A DNA stretch of 64,000 nt from Hypoxylon rubiginosum (taxonomy: Eukaryota > Ascomycota > Sordariomycetes > Xylariales > Hypoxylaceae): positions 1,674,001 through 1,738,000 of the forward strand of contig CADCXA010000066.1 in the NCBI GenBank assembly GCA_902806565.1, read 5' to 3'. The translations under genes were made by a program, and so were the position numbers. The notes under the pieces were generated by a model. It did no database searches. It was not told the DNA's origin and was given only the letters and a program-made list of their open reading frames with translations. Below are positions 34,975 to 45,555 of the stretch, piece after piece. Every line of letters begins with the position of its first letter. Within the stretch, counting starts at the first letter, position 1.

Positions 34975-36073
34975 ATGGGTTCTCTACCTCCACCAAGCGG
35001 CATCCAAACCATCGACATCTCTCCCTTAATCAACAGCAAGGACCCTATAGCCCGCAAAGCCAAGATAGACGAGCTCGTGGCAGCTATTCACATCCAAGGC
35101 GCCTGCGGTCTCGTTGGCCATGGCATTAAGATCGACAGACTGAGAGAGGCCTTCAAGTGGGCTCAAAAGTTCTTCGACCTTCCCTACGAGGAGAAGGCCA
35201 AAGCGAACCACCCCAATGGCATAGTTCCACACCGTGGCTACTCCGGAATCGGTCGAGAGAAATGCTTAATCTACACCGAGGAGGAGCTCAAGAGCATGTC
35301 GGGCGAATTAGCAGCAAACGCTAAGAAGGCCTTGGACTTTAAGGTACTCCTAGCTAACTCGCAACATCCCCTTTTCCTCAGCCGTCTACTGACAATCGAA
35401 ATAGGAGCATTATGACACTGGAAGTGATGGCGAACTGGTCCACTATAATCTTTGGATCGACGAGCATGCTCTGCCCGGTTTCCGTACTTGGGCGCAGGGT
35501 TTCTACTGGGAGATGGAAAAGCTCAGCAGGACCGTGCTGCAGGCCATGATCGACGGCCTCGGCGTCGACGAAGAGGCCAAGAAGGACTTCATGAGCATCC
35601 ACACCGGCCACCAGAACGGCCTGCGGCTCATGCACTACCCATCCGCCCACGAGTCCACCATCGACCGCTCCTCTCTCACGTGGTGCCCCACGCACACCGA
35701 CTTCACGACCTACACGCTGCTGATGCAGGACGAGAACCAGGGCCTCGAGATCGAGGACCGGCTCAACCCCGGCACGTTCCTGCCGGCTACGACGGAGGTC
35801 GAGGACCGCATGTACCTCACCATCGGCGACTTCGGGGAGATCTGGTCCAACGGCTACCTCCCCGCTTCTAAGCACAGGGTCATCATCCCCCGCGCCGCGG
35901 ACGGGTCGGAGGTCACACCCAAGCGCTACTCGATGCCGTACTTCATCACTCCGGCTGAAGACGGTATCTGCGGGCCACAGTACACGGGCAAGCTTGCTTC
36001 CGGGCCGCGGGGCAAGTATAAGACCTCCACCATCAAGGAGCATGTCGAGTTCCGGATGAAGTTCCAGTACTAG
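34975..36073 (+). CDS. 2-oxoglutarate/Fe(II)-dependent dioxygenase (isopenicillin N synthase-like)
   Basis: Exon 1 (34975-35343) and exon 2 (35405-36073) are joined across a 61-nt GT-AG intron, giving 345 residues. The N-terminal DIOX_N part begins MGSLPPPSGIQTIDISPLIN and contains GACGLVGHGI and VPHRGYSGIGREK. The double-stranded beta-helix core has the iron ligands H-x-D in CPTHTDFTTYTLL, the distal His in PASKHRVIIPRA, and the 2OG-binding R-x-S in PKRYSMPYF. All expected catalytic residues are present. Such enzymes hydroxylate, desaturate or ring-close peptide and alkaloid scaffolds. Divergent from the NRPS gene, so it is probably a tailoring enzyme of that pathway. Confidence 0.92.
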
Positions 36074-37514
36074 GCGTGCAGCAAGAAGGGCGGAATAAGG
36101 ATACTATGAGAAATGATTTATTTGGGCAACTTTGCTAGGACTTCTACGGATACAGTGAATTTTTGCGTGTTGGCTGTTCACTGCTAGTGTCGAGTGAGAT
36201 GGGAGGTTCGTAATAAGATACCTGTAATAAGAAAATGATCATAAGGCATAGATTAAATACATTCTTTTACATATTTACCTACTATTCTTCTCACGAACTC
36301 ATGCAAATAGAATCTAGCCATTAATCGCATATTACTTTGAATGAATCCACATGTAATAGGGGCATGGTGATGTATCATCCACTATGACACAATATAGAGT
36401 AAAATCCACACGTTCATTATTGATATTAATTTAAATATACGTTTATACTCTCTTGATGTATTTCTCGTGAAATTTACTGGTTTTCTGAAGAGACTTAGAT
36501 TTTGCCATTGTCATCTAGATGAAACCGACTTCTGAGTGTCAGGAAAGCTTATCGTCTTTCTCACACTGGCAACCGCAATGAAAGAGGTTCTTCATGCCGC
36601 CAATATTTTGGTTCCCCTTTACTATGAATTTAGTACTACTCTACTCGACACTGAAGTAAGCCTATTTGCTCGCCGTTATTAAGGAGTTTCTCATATTTTC
36701 TCCACGTAAGCGCTAGCCCGGTTTTTTTATTGCAATTTCTAACCACTCATCAAGCATCAGGTCAGAGAATGCAGGGGCGTATTATTGGTCTTGCGGTGTT
36801 GATGACGTGCGATCTAAAATCCGAAGCGGAATCGCAGGGGCCTAGAAAAGGGGCATGTGGATAAGAGGTAGCTAACGTCTTCCCGTTCCGTAGAACACGA
36901 ATTTAGTGCTCACATAAGAGTACCGTGATTGACGACTAAGTGCGGCTACGGCTATTCTAGACGCGTCGTCGATCTGAAAGATCTTACCTGGTTGCTGTCC
37001 CCGCAATACCCCGGAGTTACACCCGTTAGTGCGTAGGCGAGAGCTATGTAAATTAGACGTCTGGGTTATACTTTTACGTAATTAATGAATGTACAAGCAG
37101 ATTCTAGCTGGCTTACCTATGTGCGGTTCGGGCATCTTGGTTGAAATGAGCGGTCTAGCTCACTCATACGCCGAACCGCTTCCTTGCGGCCTATGGTAAC
37201 TCCGGATTCTAGCCTCACCTACCTCCTAAGCCAACCCCTGAGATGGCAAAACGTGCCAACACCATCTAAGGATGGAGTTCGTAGGTCTTAGAAAACCTTT
37301 GAAGGTCCGAAAGGATAGCAAGGCTTACTGTAGTAGAGCACTTCCGCTGCAGCGACGGAGTTGGAGATGCGGACGTCAAAGTCCGGATCGGCAACACCTA
37401 AGAGCTTCTTATAAAAGATTGTGGCCAATATAGAGACACTACTGGCGCGTGATGCTGAAATTTCAGCCACGAGTAAGTCTATTACCCAAATTTCACATAT
37501 TCGATTACCCCAAG
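36074..37514. other. AT-rich intergenic region
   Basis: About 1.4 kb with no open frame of coding character. The 36240-36520 part is extremely AT-rich. It contains the promoter of the methyltransferase gene near its right end. No repeat family recognised. Confidence 0.5.
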
Positions 37515-38534
37515 ATGTCTACAACAACGACGGCAGTGACACCCTCAGTCACCACCATGGAAGTGTTCATGAATAAGACCAAGGCCGACGATAACAACGT
37601 TTCGGAGCAGGTCCGGTTGGAGGATCAGCATGAAACGGTTCTTTACGCCATGGGCGGGAAAGCATTATATGCTCCTGTGGATCTAGCAAAACCTGGGCTT
37701 CGCATCTTGGACTCTGCTTGCGCGAACGGTAAGGGATTATTGCCATTACTGCTTTTATGAGAAGATTATGAATATTGTCTTTACTAACTGTTCTGGCCTC
37801 AATCCTAGGTCGATGGATCAAAGACCTGCAGGCTATTTCGCCGGCAAAGCATGAGTACGTGGGAACCGATGTCGTCGAGTCTCTGTACCCGAACCCAGCC
37901 CCTGAGGGGACTCGGTTCCTTGACCAGTCCATCAAAGAGCCATTTCCGCCTGAATGGAACGAGACGTTCGATGTGGTACATCAACGCCTCGTGATGGCCG
38001 CCGCAGGACCAGAGAGGACGCCAGATTTCGTGGTGAAGAACTTGGAGGGCCTGCTAAAGGAGGGAGGCTGGTTGCAGATGGTCGAAGTGGCCACAGTACC
38101 GCTCCCTCAGAATCCCACATCCCAGAACCAGTACCTGGATATGTTGGACACTTTATATGCTAACCTGTATACCGGCACTGCGTACAAGCGGTCGAACCTG
38201 TGGTCAGATCTCGGAAAAGAGATGGAAGCTGCCGGCTTGAAGAACGTGCAGAAGAAAGAAGTGATCGTAAGCTACGGCGCTGCGGTAGCCGACCCCTATA
38301 TCCGGGAGCGGAGTCTGAGGACTGCCGTGGCTGGCGTTCCTAACTTCCTTTCCGTGTTGAGAAGTACAATTTACCTTCATTTTATTCCCAAGTACACAAG
38401 ACGCTGACGTGTGACCAGAAATGCCCGGGGATGTCTGGAAGAGCGAGTGGGATGACTTGGCGTCCCGCCTTTACGATGATTTGAAGGAGAAAGGAGGTTA
38501 CACAACATACATCGTTACATGGGGCCAGAAATAA
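37515..38534 (+). CDS. SAM-dependent methyltransferase (class I, fungal secondary-metabolism type)
   Basis: Three exons (37515-37728, 37809-38363, 38419-38534) give 294 residues, with frame kept at both junctions. Start taken at MSTTTTAVTP rather than the longer upstream frame, which lacks conserved character. Motif I is LRILDSACANGRWIKDL, with the Gly-rich loop split by intron 1. Then come YVGTDVVESLYPNP (acidic SAM ribose-binding residue), TFDVVHQRLVMAAAG (motif around the active site) and LLKEGGWLQMVEV. The C-terminus is MPGDVWKSEWDDLASRLYDD ... TYIVTWGQK. This is the layout of LaeA/GliN-like fungal methyltransferases acting on O, N or S atoms of small molecules; the acceptor is not predictable. 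It lies 1.4 kb from the 2OG gene, on the same strand, and probably belongs to the NRPS pathway. Confidence 0.88.
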
Positions 38535-39077
38535 ATTGGTCGCCGTCCACGCCTAACGTTGCACGCGGTTATATAGCTACGGGTTTCCGATTTAACAGAT
38601 ATAGCAGTTTCAATGCCAGTGAGATAGAATAGAGAGGTTGAACTGGTTTATGGATGTCTTTTGGAAAAAATTGATGACATAATATTCTATATGCCCTATA
38701 TCTGCCTATAAAATACAGGGGCCTAAGTGCTAGAGGCTCAGCCGTGCTGCTATAAATGCCCTATAAGTACAGGGAGTTTAGTACTGAGACCCGCTATAAT
38801 TACAGGTAGTTACAGCGCATACCTTCTATAACTAAAGATTATGTCATCAATGTTTGCCCATAAAACGTATTACGTAATCTAAGTCTCTAAAACCTCGCCT
38901 TAAGGCCGCTGTAATTATAGTGAGCCATAAGGTGTCTAAGCCCTGCAAGCCCTGTACCAAAGCCCTATAACATGCCAAAGCCCTGTAATTAGGGATTGCG
39001 CTCAATTCTTAGACACGGATTACGTAATTTGCCTCTCTGCATCATTCCTGCCAACATTCAAGACACTTTCCGGCCAC
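38535..39077. other. Intergenic region with MITE-like element
   Basis: Gap between the methyltransferase and the P450 relic. It is largely occupied by the inverted-repeat element at 38671-38850 and a second segment bounded by two ATTACGTAAT palindromes (38869-38878 and 39019-39028). It contains many short CCCTATAA/CCCTGTAA repeats. Confidence 0.6.
38671..38850. mobile_element. MITE-like element with 13-14 bp perfect terminal inverted repeats
   Basis: TTGATGACATAAT at 38671-38683 is exactly inverted as ATTATGTCATCAA at 38838-38850 (one further base pairs on each side), bounding a 180-bp AT-rich non-coding segment. Internal short hairpins (CCCTATAAGTACAGGG-type) are visible. No clear target-site duplication was found, and no transposase is encoded. 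It fits a non-autonomous DNA transposon remnant. Confidence 0.6.
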
Positions 39078-40170
39078 CTAACCCCTTACATCTTTAACCA
39101 TCACCGGCGTCGACGTATCCGGCGACAGATCCATAAACCGCCTCGTCTCCGCGGGCCGTCCCGGACCCCCGTCGGGGAACTTCATGTCGTACTTCGTGAC
39201 CAGGCAGACGAGGATCAGCTTGATGGTGATGCCGGCCATGAGGCGCCCCGGGCACGCGTGGGGGCCGGTGCCCCAATCGAACGCGTCCTCGGCCGTGGAG
39301 GCGAACTGGAACTTGCTCACGTCGAAACCGGCGCGGCGACGCAGCCAGCGCTTGCCGTCGAACGTGCCGGCCTCGGGGGTCAGGGGGCGCGTGGGGTCGG
39401 TGTTATAGCGCAGATTGGGGAACGACACGACGGTGCCGGCGGGGACGTGCAGGCCGTCTTTTGAATGTATACGAGGGCATGGCGAAGCGTTGGACCGTGG
39501 CTGCGCTGTGTAGGTATATGCCTTTAAAGGGGGGGATGTGTGGTGGTCGACTTGTCACTTACCTTCCTGGAACAGCTTCATCCACAGCGTCTCCTCCATA
39601 AACGAATCCATCGTCCTCAGTTACCCAAGCGCGTAGCGTGTCCACACAGGGGGTTCTCTGAGCTTGTCCTTCGCAACGCGTTCAACTTCCTCGCGGATCT
39701 CGGCCAGGGCACCAGGCGTGCCGAACAGGCTGAAGAGCGACTGCAGCGCGACGAAGGAGGTGCCGTGCATGGACGCGAACATGACGATGAAAGTGTTCTG
39801 CACGGTCTCGTCCGGCGTGATCGACTTGCCGTTCGCGCGGTAGCTGTCCATGATCCATTGGATGAAGTCGTTACGCTTTTCGGCCCCCGCGCCACGGGCG
39901 GCGTAAGCGGTCTGTCGAGCCTCGAGCCCGGGGTGTACGAGCTCGGCGGCCTCGCGGCGATGAAGGATTTCTAACCGTCTCGTAGCCCTTGCTCAGAAGG
40001 TTTCCGGCGTCACTCGGGTATCGCTCCCTTGAGTTGTCCCCCTCAAATTCGACAAGCGGTATGCCCGGCAGCGATTTGGCCAGCGAGACCTTACCATAGA
40101 GGTTCCAGAGCAGCCACGCAACCGAGATAACGGCTGTAAAGAGCATAGTCGGTGACACCATGGCGGACAT
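39078..40170 (-). pseudogene. Cytochrome P450 relic with a large internal deletion
   Basis: Starts MSAMVSPTMLFTAVISVAWL (membrane anchor) and continues LPGIPLVEF to LLSKGYETV. It then jumps near 39975, with a frame change, directly to REAAELVHPGLEARQ and DFIQWIMDSY, which lie just before the I helix (VMFASMHGTS). About 200 residues that normally lie between are missing. After WTRYALG an in-frame TAA occurs before LRTMDSFMEETLW; the K-helix ExxR arginine is W here. One extra A near FKDGLHVPAG shifts the frame again. The last 116 residues keep a normal haem-binding loop (WGTGPHACPGRLMAG). Deletion, nonsense and frameshift together show a dead gene. It once tailored a metabolite, probably in the NRPS pathway. 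Confidence 0.9.
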
Positions 40171-40594
40171 GGCTGAGAATTTTTGTTTTCGTTGAAATGG
40201 ACAGTCGACGTACGAACGGGGGAGACTGAAAGGGTGCGGGGCAGATAAAGGAGGTAGGTAAGGGGTATTTCTTGTGTAACATTACTCTCATTAGGATGGA
40301 CAATGGCCTCAAGGATTTGCTGGACGACGTCGTTAAGCAAACCGGCTGACTTTCAAATGCTATGCTGACCTTGGTAATCATTATTTGGTCAACTATCTAC
40401 TATGCTCATCTCGATTCGCTAGGTACGCTCTAGGATACGCGAATAACTACACTTACGAATATAAGAACGCCTGACCTATGTTCGACAAATAGATGTTCCA
40501 TCGCTGTCACGAGCCTCGCCTGCGCACACCTGATATATGTCGCCATCATCATGCTGTTATCGTCCGGCGAACCTGAACTTAGGAGTATAACTCC
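40171..40594. other. Intergenic region between the P450 relic and the amidohydrolase
   Basis: P450 promoter and amidohydrolase 3' flank; no gene or element recognised. Confidence 0.5.
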
Positions 40595-41829
40595 TTAGTT
40601 GACATGCTTTTCTAATAGACTTCTTGCTTGTTCAGCATCATGGTTGCTCTCTAATCCGAACTCGGGAGTTTCTAACACTCCAGGTTCTTGAGCAATCGGT
40701 GTAGGTAGGTTACAGTTCTCGGTCTTGTGTTTCTTAAGAAGGTTCACCGCGTTCTGGTTCAGACACGCAGGCCTTATGCCTCGCCCCTCTTCGCTCGTGG
40801 CGAGCTCGCTGTACTGTAAGAAAGTCGTGTAGATTCCCGGTCTCGGTGCATACGGGAAATCACTTCCGTACAGAACCTTGTCCGGCGTCGTGAATGCCAA
40901 CAGCGCTTTAAGTTGCGGAGTACTCGTTGACAGGGCGAGATCATAATAGAAACGACTGACGGCTAGTTTACTGAATAAATGTTAAAATCACATGGGGAAA
41001 AAATGGACTGGCATAAATCTAATATTGCTTACGCCTGTTCAAGATTCACTTCACATTGGCTCACAAGGCTCGGCTCGGCAAGAGACACGATAGCTCTCTG
41101 GCCAACGTAAGGGAGAGTCCCTCCGGCGTGACTCAGGATGATGTCAACATTGGAACACATGGTTACTACCCCAGAGATAACCAGTGACATAGCTGCCCTC
41201 GTCGTAGCAAGGGGGTAGTCGAGGACCGGCTGAGGAAGAAACCCGCCAATCTTTTCAGGCACTACTTTTAGTTGGCTCGGGTGCACGAACACGAGCGCCT
41301 TATAGCTGTCCAAGGCTTTCCAGATAGGCTTGAACTTCTCATCACCGAGTAGTCGATCCCCGTATGACGTCATGACGACGACGCCGTTAGCGTTCTTCTC
41401 CGTCTCGAAGATGTGCCTGATTTCCTCCAGCGTCCCTTCGACGTCGTTGAAGTCGGGCAAGCTGGCGAAATACCCGAACCGGCCTTTCCGCTGACAGCAC
41501 GTCTCCCATACCTCCTCGTTCAGTGTCCTTGCCAATTTCCGGCCCGCCTCCGTGGGGCCGAGAAGGCCGGGTCCGGGGGCGGTAATGGACAACACTGAGA
41601 AGGACGCCCCAATAGTATCGCTGAAGCGTACGCATTCCTCCAAGGTCCAGCTGGGCGTTGCCCAACCGGATGGGTCACCACCGTTCTCATCAAGCGCTTT
41701 CACATAGCTTGGGGTGAGAACGTGAATACTGTACGTATGGCTTAGCCGAGCCCAATGTTAAGATTTAGTGTATATCATAACTTACTGAGTGTCGATTTGG
41801 CTTTGGTCTAGATTGCTGGGGGGAGGCAT
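40595..41829 (-). CDS. Amidohydrolase-family metal enzyme, ACMSD/6-MSA-decarboxylase-like
   Basis: Three exons (41829-41786, 41728-41033, 40970-40595), all frames consistent, give 371 residues. The exon 1/2 junction rebuilds IDTHIHVLTPSYVKAL, the H-x-H metal motif of the amidohydrolase barrel. GGDPSGWATPSW follows. Further ligands are the His in ALVFVHPSQLK, the His in IILSHAGGTLPY and the Asp in VLYGSDFPYAP. This is the subgroup containing alpha-amino-carboxymuconate-semialdehyde decarboxylase and fungal 6-methylsalicylate decarboxylase, which remove CO2 from aromatic or related acids using Zn or Mn. All metal ligands are present, so it is probably active. Its place at the edge of the NRPS group suggests, but does not prove, a pathway role. 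Confidence 0.88.
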
Positions 41830-42889
41830 GTCGTTCGGCAGCGTGTCCGTCTACACTAGAAAAGTGGAATCAAATAGCAGAGAAGAGAAGACGGTGAGCT
41901 TCTCCTTTGAAAAAAAAATTTGACGCTAGGTAGGTAGCGAGATGAATAATAGTAACATCAATCATATGTAGGTGCAGTATGAAACGTATGAGAGGAGTCG
42001 TCGTCGAGGGGTAGTGGCAAGAAGACCGGAATTCTCCGACCATTGGAGTAATGATTCATTAATTTGCTCCGCGGAATAATTGTCGAATATGAGACAAAAA
42101 AGTGGTGATATTCGCGTATTAGCTTAGCTTCGGAGGTGATTCATTGTTCTAAGCCTTCTCGACACGAGGATTGCCGTTACTCGAGATAGCCTGTCAGAAA
42201 TTAAACCCCTGAACCATCATATAACCTCTTCCGCTGAGATAGTTCTATTGCTTCTCTAAATAGTGGTAAACAAGCGTCCCCCTCCCCCTGTTCGTACCTA
42301 CACTACGGATCGCAGTGGAGAATCCGACAATTCCATATTTGTTGATCGCCCATTCCAAAGAGCGATCAAATGGACAATTTGACTAACGCCATAAGCCTTT
42401 CTTTTCATTTCGCAATACAAAAATGTTGCAAAAGCGATACCGCAATTACGGCATGTAATTGCGTCTTATAAACGTAACACACCCCCCAGGTTCTTAGGTA
42501 TCTGAACCTAAGAACTGAATCGATCACGTCCCTATCTAGCTCACTCGCTCTCGTGGCTGTCGGATCCAATAGAGGTCGGGCCAGCTCTTCATAATAGGCT
42601 TCTTGCGCTAAGTCTAAGAGGCTGTTTCTACGTGCGTGTAATTCGTCGTGGTTTCGAACCCTCGCCTTACTGCCAGATCTGGTCTGGCTCTGGGGCCTCC
42701 GGGGTTTCGCTCTAGGAGTCTTAGCGTAATTACATTTATCGAATGCAGTGGAATGCGTATATCCGCTGCGCTAACCGGGACTCATAACTGTCGTAATAAC
42801 GGTACCGCAGTTGTACGCATGTAGTTAAGACTTATAAATGGGAAAAAGGAAGCATACAGCTCCATTCTTTTGCAAAAGGCGGTGTCAGG
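41830..42889. other. Intergenic region with possible tRNA-derived or repeat element
   Basis: It contains a CTAGGTAGGTAG copy at 41926-41937, a perfect 10-bp hairpin (42490-42515) and a segment bounded by degenerate direct repeats (42436-42840, listed separately). No coding sequence. Confidence 0.5.
42436..42840. repeat. Segment bounded by degenerate ~40-bp direct repeats, with Pol III-like boxes
   Basis: The sequences at 42436-42474 and 42801-42840 are imperfect copies (GATACCGCAATTAC... and GGTACCGCAGTTGT..., both ending CTTATAAA-G). Between them are a perfect inverted repeat GTTCTTAGGT/ACCTAAGAAC (42490-42499 and 42506-42515) and, on the minus strand, an A-box-like TAGCGCAGCGG (42773-42763) and a B-box GGTTCGAAACC (42660-42650). 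These could mark a tRNA-derived SINE or solo LTR-like remnant. Identity is uncertain. Confidence 0.35.
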
Positions 42890-44395
42890 TCATCTCAGCC
42901 ACAACCTCCACCGCCGGATTCCTCTCGGTCTTTGCGACACCTTCTCAGCTTCTTCGCGCTCTGGTTGAGTAGTTCCTAGCAGCTTTTTGAGGCTTTCGAA
43001 TATGTCGGGATCTACATTGTCGCGCGAGACGTGCTCTTGCCAGTCGTGTTCGACGGTGCGGTGTGGCGGATGGGTTTCGCGGGCGATCTGTGCAACCACC
43101 CCTTTTAAGATATCCGCGCTCTGTCTGTCGTCTATGCGGAAGGCGTCGCGTACGTTGCAGTAGTAGGCAAGGTACTCCCTGTACACCTCCTGAAGCCTTC
43201 TCGAATACGGCGGCGTCCAGTACTCGCTGCGGATCTCCTCCAGCCCGATCTTTAGGGCTTGGCGGTATGCGTAGGCAGTATCCTCTCTGTAGTCGGGGAT
43301 TACCTTGGCCCTGCTGGAGTCGGCGATGATCCCCAGAAATCCGTACAGTTTGTCTCTTGGATCAGTACAGTCGAGCTTGCCGAATTTGCGGATGACTTCG
43401 TGGATAAGATCCGGTACCCGCGAATGATACGTTTCGACTGCCGTATGCGGGCGGGTGAGCTCCGCAGTGATTTCGTCGAGTGTTCCGACCGCTGTCCCCT
43501 GAGCAAGAGGGTCAAGTATCGGCCGGAGCACCACGCGTTCCCTGTGAGTTATAATTCTCTCAGCGGGACTGCGCGAATCCGAAACGGCGTCGGCAACTGT
43601 TTGCGGCCGTCCACTCTGGGAGAACCGTAATTCGGGCGACGGTATAGCGTATGACGGTATGCCCGCAAACAAACGCGACGGGAAGACGTGGCGGCCGCAC
43701 CATATCGTCACGCTGCGCGCCAGCAGCACCTCCTGCACGATCCAGACTCGACTCCAGTAGGGATGATAGCTCAGATACCTGAAGCCTTCCCACTGCTCTG
43801 CTGTGAATTCAGAGTGATGCTTGTCGATGCCTGCTTGGCTGAGTGACTCCAAGCTATCATCCTGTTCGCGAGTCTTGGGCGTGCCAAGCCACGCTACAAC
43901 TAAATCGGCATTTCGGTAGACGCGCGCCATCTCCTTCACTTGTGCTCGTCTCTCTGCGCTGTCAAGCTGGTTGATGCATATTGCGTCTATAAAGAGAAGC
44001 CCGCCTACACGATTCCTTGCTGAGGTGGTGAGGAATTCGTGCAAGTTCCTACGCACGTAGAAGCACTGGCCGCCGACATTGATCTCGTAGATATTCTCAG
44101 TGTATTCTGCGCTGCCCCAGATGTATGATAGTGCGCAATATCGAGTCGAAGGGAGGTCTGATAGATTAAACGTTTCGAGGCTGAAATCCATGCTTCCAGG
44201 GGTGACTCGTAGAAGCCGGGCTTGTGTGGCGGCGTCGATGGCATCGTACTTGAAACCGGATGTTCCATTCAGGAGTTTATCATGAGCAAGTCCGTAGTCG
44301 ATGATCTGACCGCTCTCCGTCAATTTAGACATGGCATCGAAATACGCCGCATAGGCATGACTAATTTCAGAAACGAAAGAATGGCAAGCTTCCAT
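42890..44395 (-). CDS. HET-domain (heterokaryon incompatibility) protein
   Basis: Intronless 501-residue protein. The HET domain occupies about 75-240: it opens TRYCALSYIWGSAEYTENIY, followed by LLFIDAICINQLDSAERRAQ, MARVYRNADLVVAWLGTP and YWSRVWIVQEVLLARSVTIW, the family's conserved blocks. The C-terminal half has RDKLYGFLGIIAD, common after HET domains, and no recognised second domain (no NACHT, ankyrin or WD repeats). HET proteins mediate allorecognition and programmed cell death after fusion of unlike hyphae; most members remain untested. The start is the first ATG, giving 70 residues before the domain. Confidence 0.92.
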   Translation of the reverse strand: MEACHSFVSEISHAYAAYFDAMSKLTESGQIIDYGLAHDKLLNGTSGFKYDAIDAATQARLLRVTPGSMDFSLETFNLSDLPSTRYCALSYIWGSAEYTENIYEINVGGQCFYVRRNLHEFLTTSARNRVGGLLFIDAICINQLDSAERRAQVKEMARVYRNADLVVAWLGTPKTREQDDSLESLSQAGIDKHHSEFTAEQWEGFRYLSYHPYWSRVWIVQEVLLARSVTIWCGRHVFPSRLFAGIPSYAIPSPELRFSQSGRPQTVADAVSDSRSPAERIITHRERVVLRPILDPLAQGTAVGTLDEITAELTRPHTAVETYHSRVPDLIHEVIRKFGKLDCTDPRDKLYGFLGIIADSSRAKVIPDYREDTAYAYRQALKIGLEEIRSEYWTPPYSRRLQEVYREYLAYYCNVRDAFRIDDRQSADILKGVVAQIARETHPPHRTVEHDWQEHVSRDNVDPDIFESLKKLLGTTQPEREEAEKVSQRPRGIRRWRLWLR

Positions 44396-45555
44396 CGTGA
44401 AACGGGAGTAGCTGTGGACTGGGGAGGGTCTGTGATACTAGTATCGACGTCGTATGAGGCTGTGCTGTATAAATGTACGCTGCGGTCACTTGCATGCAAT
44501 TCTCCAATAAGACGATCGAAATTCGGTATAGAATCCTCTCCTATTTGCTGGGGCTGCTCACTAGTGACCTATAGATGTCAGCACAGCAAGGGTAGATTTA
44601 TCTTGGAAAATCTCATGCCTATAGACAGTTCACATATCTAGGCACCTAGCTGAAAGGAGATATTTATTGGCACAATGAGAAAGTTCAATATGAAACAGTC
44701 TCTGGATTCAAATATATAGGAGTGACGAGGCGCAGAAGCGCTCGTGCCTCTCCTAAGCGACCAAGTTCCCATAGTCACAGCGTTCAGACAGTCGTCGAAC
44801 CTTACATTCAGGTTTCACTCTCGGCTCTGGCGCTAATTTCTGGCTTCAATCGCGTTCTGGTATATGGGTTGATGTAGAGAAGAGCATTGATATACCAAAT
44901 AATCTATTGGGTTGTCTTCCCATAAGGCAACTATTGTTCGTCTCGAATGAAAGTTTACCGCACAAACGTCTAGATAGTATTGCTATACCAGACTGTAATG
45001 TTACAATATCATGCCGTAGCGGACATGATTAAGTCCGGGGATTTAGACCAGCTGCCTAGTCGTCTCCTCTGCGTCTGCAACTTCCGCGAGAAATGCCCTT
45101 TGAACATTATATCACCAGTGTTTCTATTAAACACAAGTCGTCGCAATGTTAACCACCGCGAGCCTTCTAATGATCGTTCACGGTCTGTCTGAAGCTCATA
45201 GAGAGCAATGATGAATGGATCTGTAGCGGTGTATTTCCTAGTGGAGTATCGATGTGCATTATTGGTGAAACCGAAACGTCGATATGGCTATCAGACGCAA
45301 ATGCGCTTAGCTAAGAGCTCACGTATCTGGATACCTTTGTAGCTTCTGAATCCACCGAGAGCAAACACATACGACGAGAACTGGGTCTGGCTAGTAAGCC
45401 GAGAGGAGCGTTTCAGTAGAATAGGTAGGTAGAAACTTGAGGCAAAGCGGCCAGCTTGTAGAATTGTTGGCGACTCGAACCGATCTCCTAGTAGATTCGG
45501 TCCAAGAGTTCAAATTGATGGGCTGCCTTGTAGGTGCTCGTGCGTATTAGGCCGT
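44396..45555. other. Intergenic region between HET and PEX16 genes
   Basis: HET promoter and PEX16 3' flank. An ATAGGTAGGTAG copy is at 45421-45432. No supportable coding region. Confidence 0.5.

Noticed and set aside
39871..40170. P450 deletion explained as an intron
   Set aside because: The flanking sequences are directly adjacent in the DNA; about 200 residues are absent, not spliced out.
45470..45530. Possible tRNA fragment (TCGAACC near 45476)
   Set aside because: B-box-like heptamer only; no T stem, anticodon arm or acceptor could be paired.
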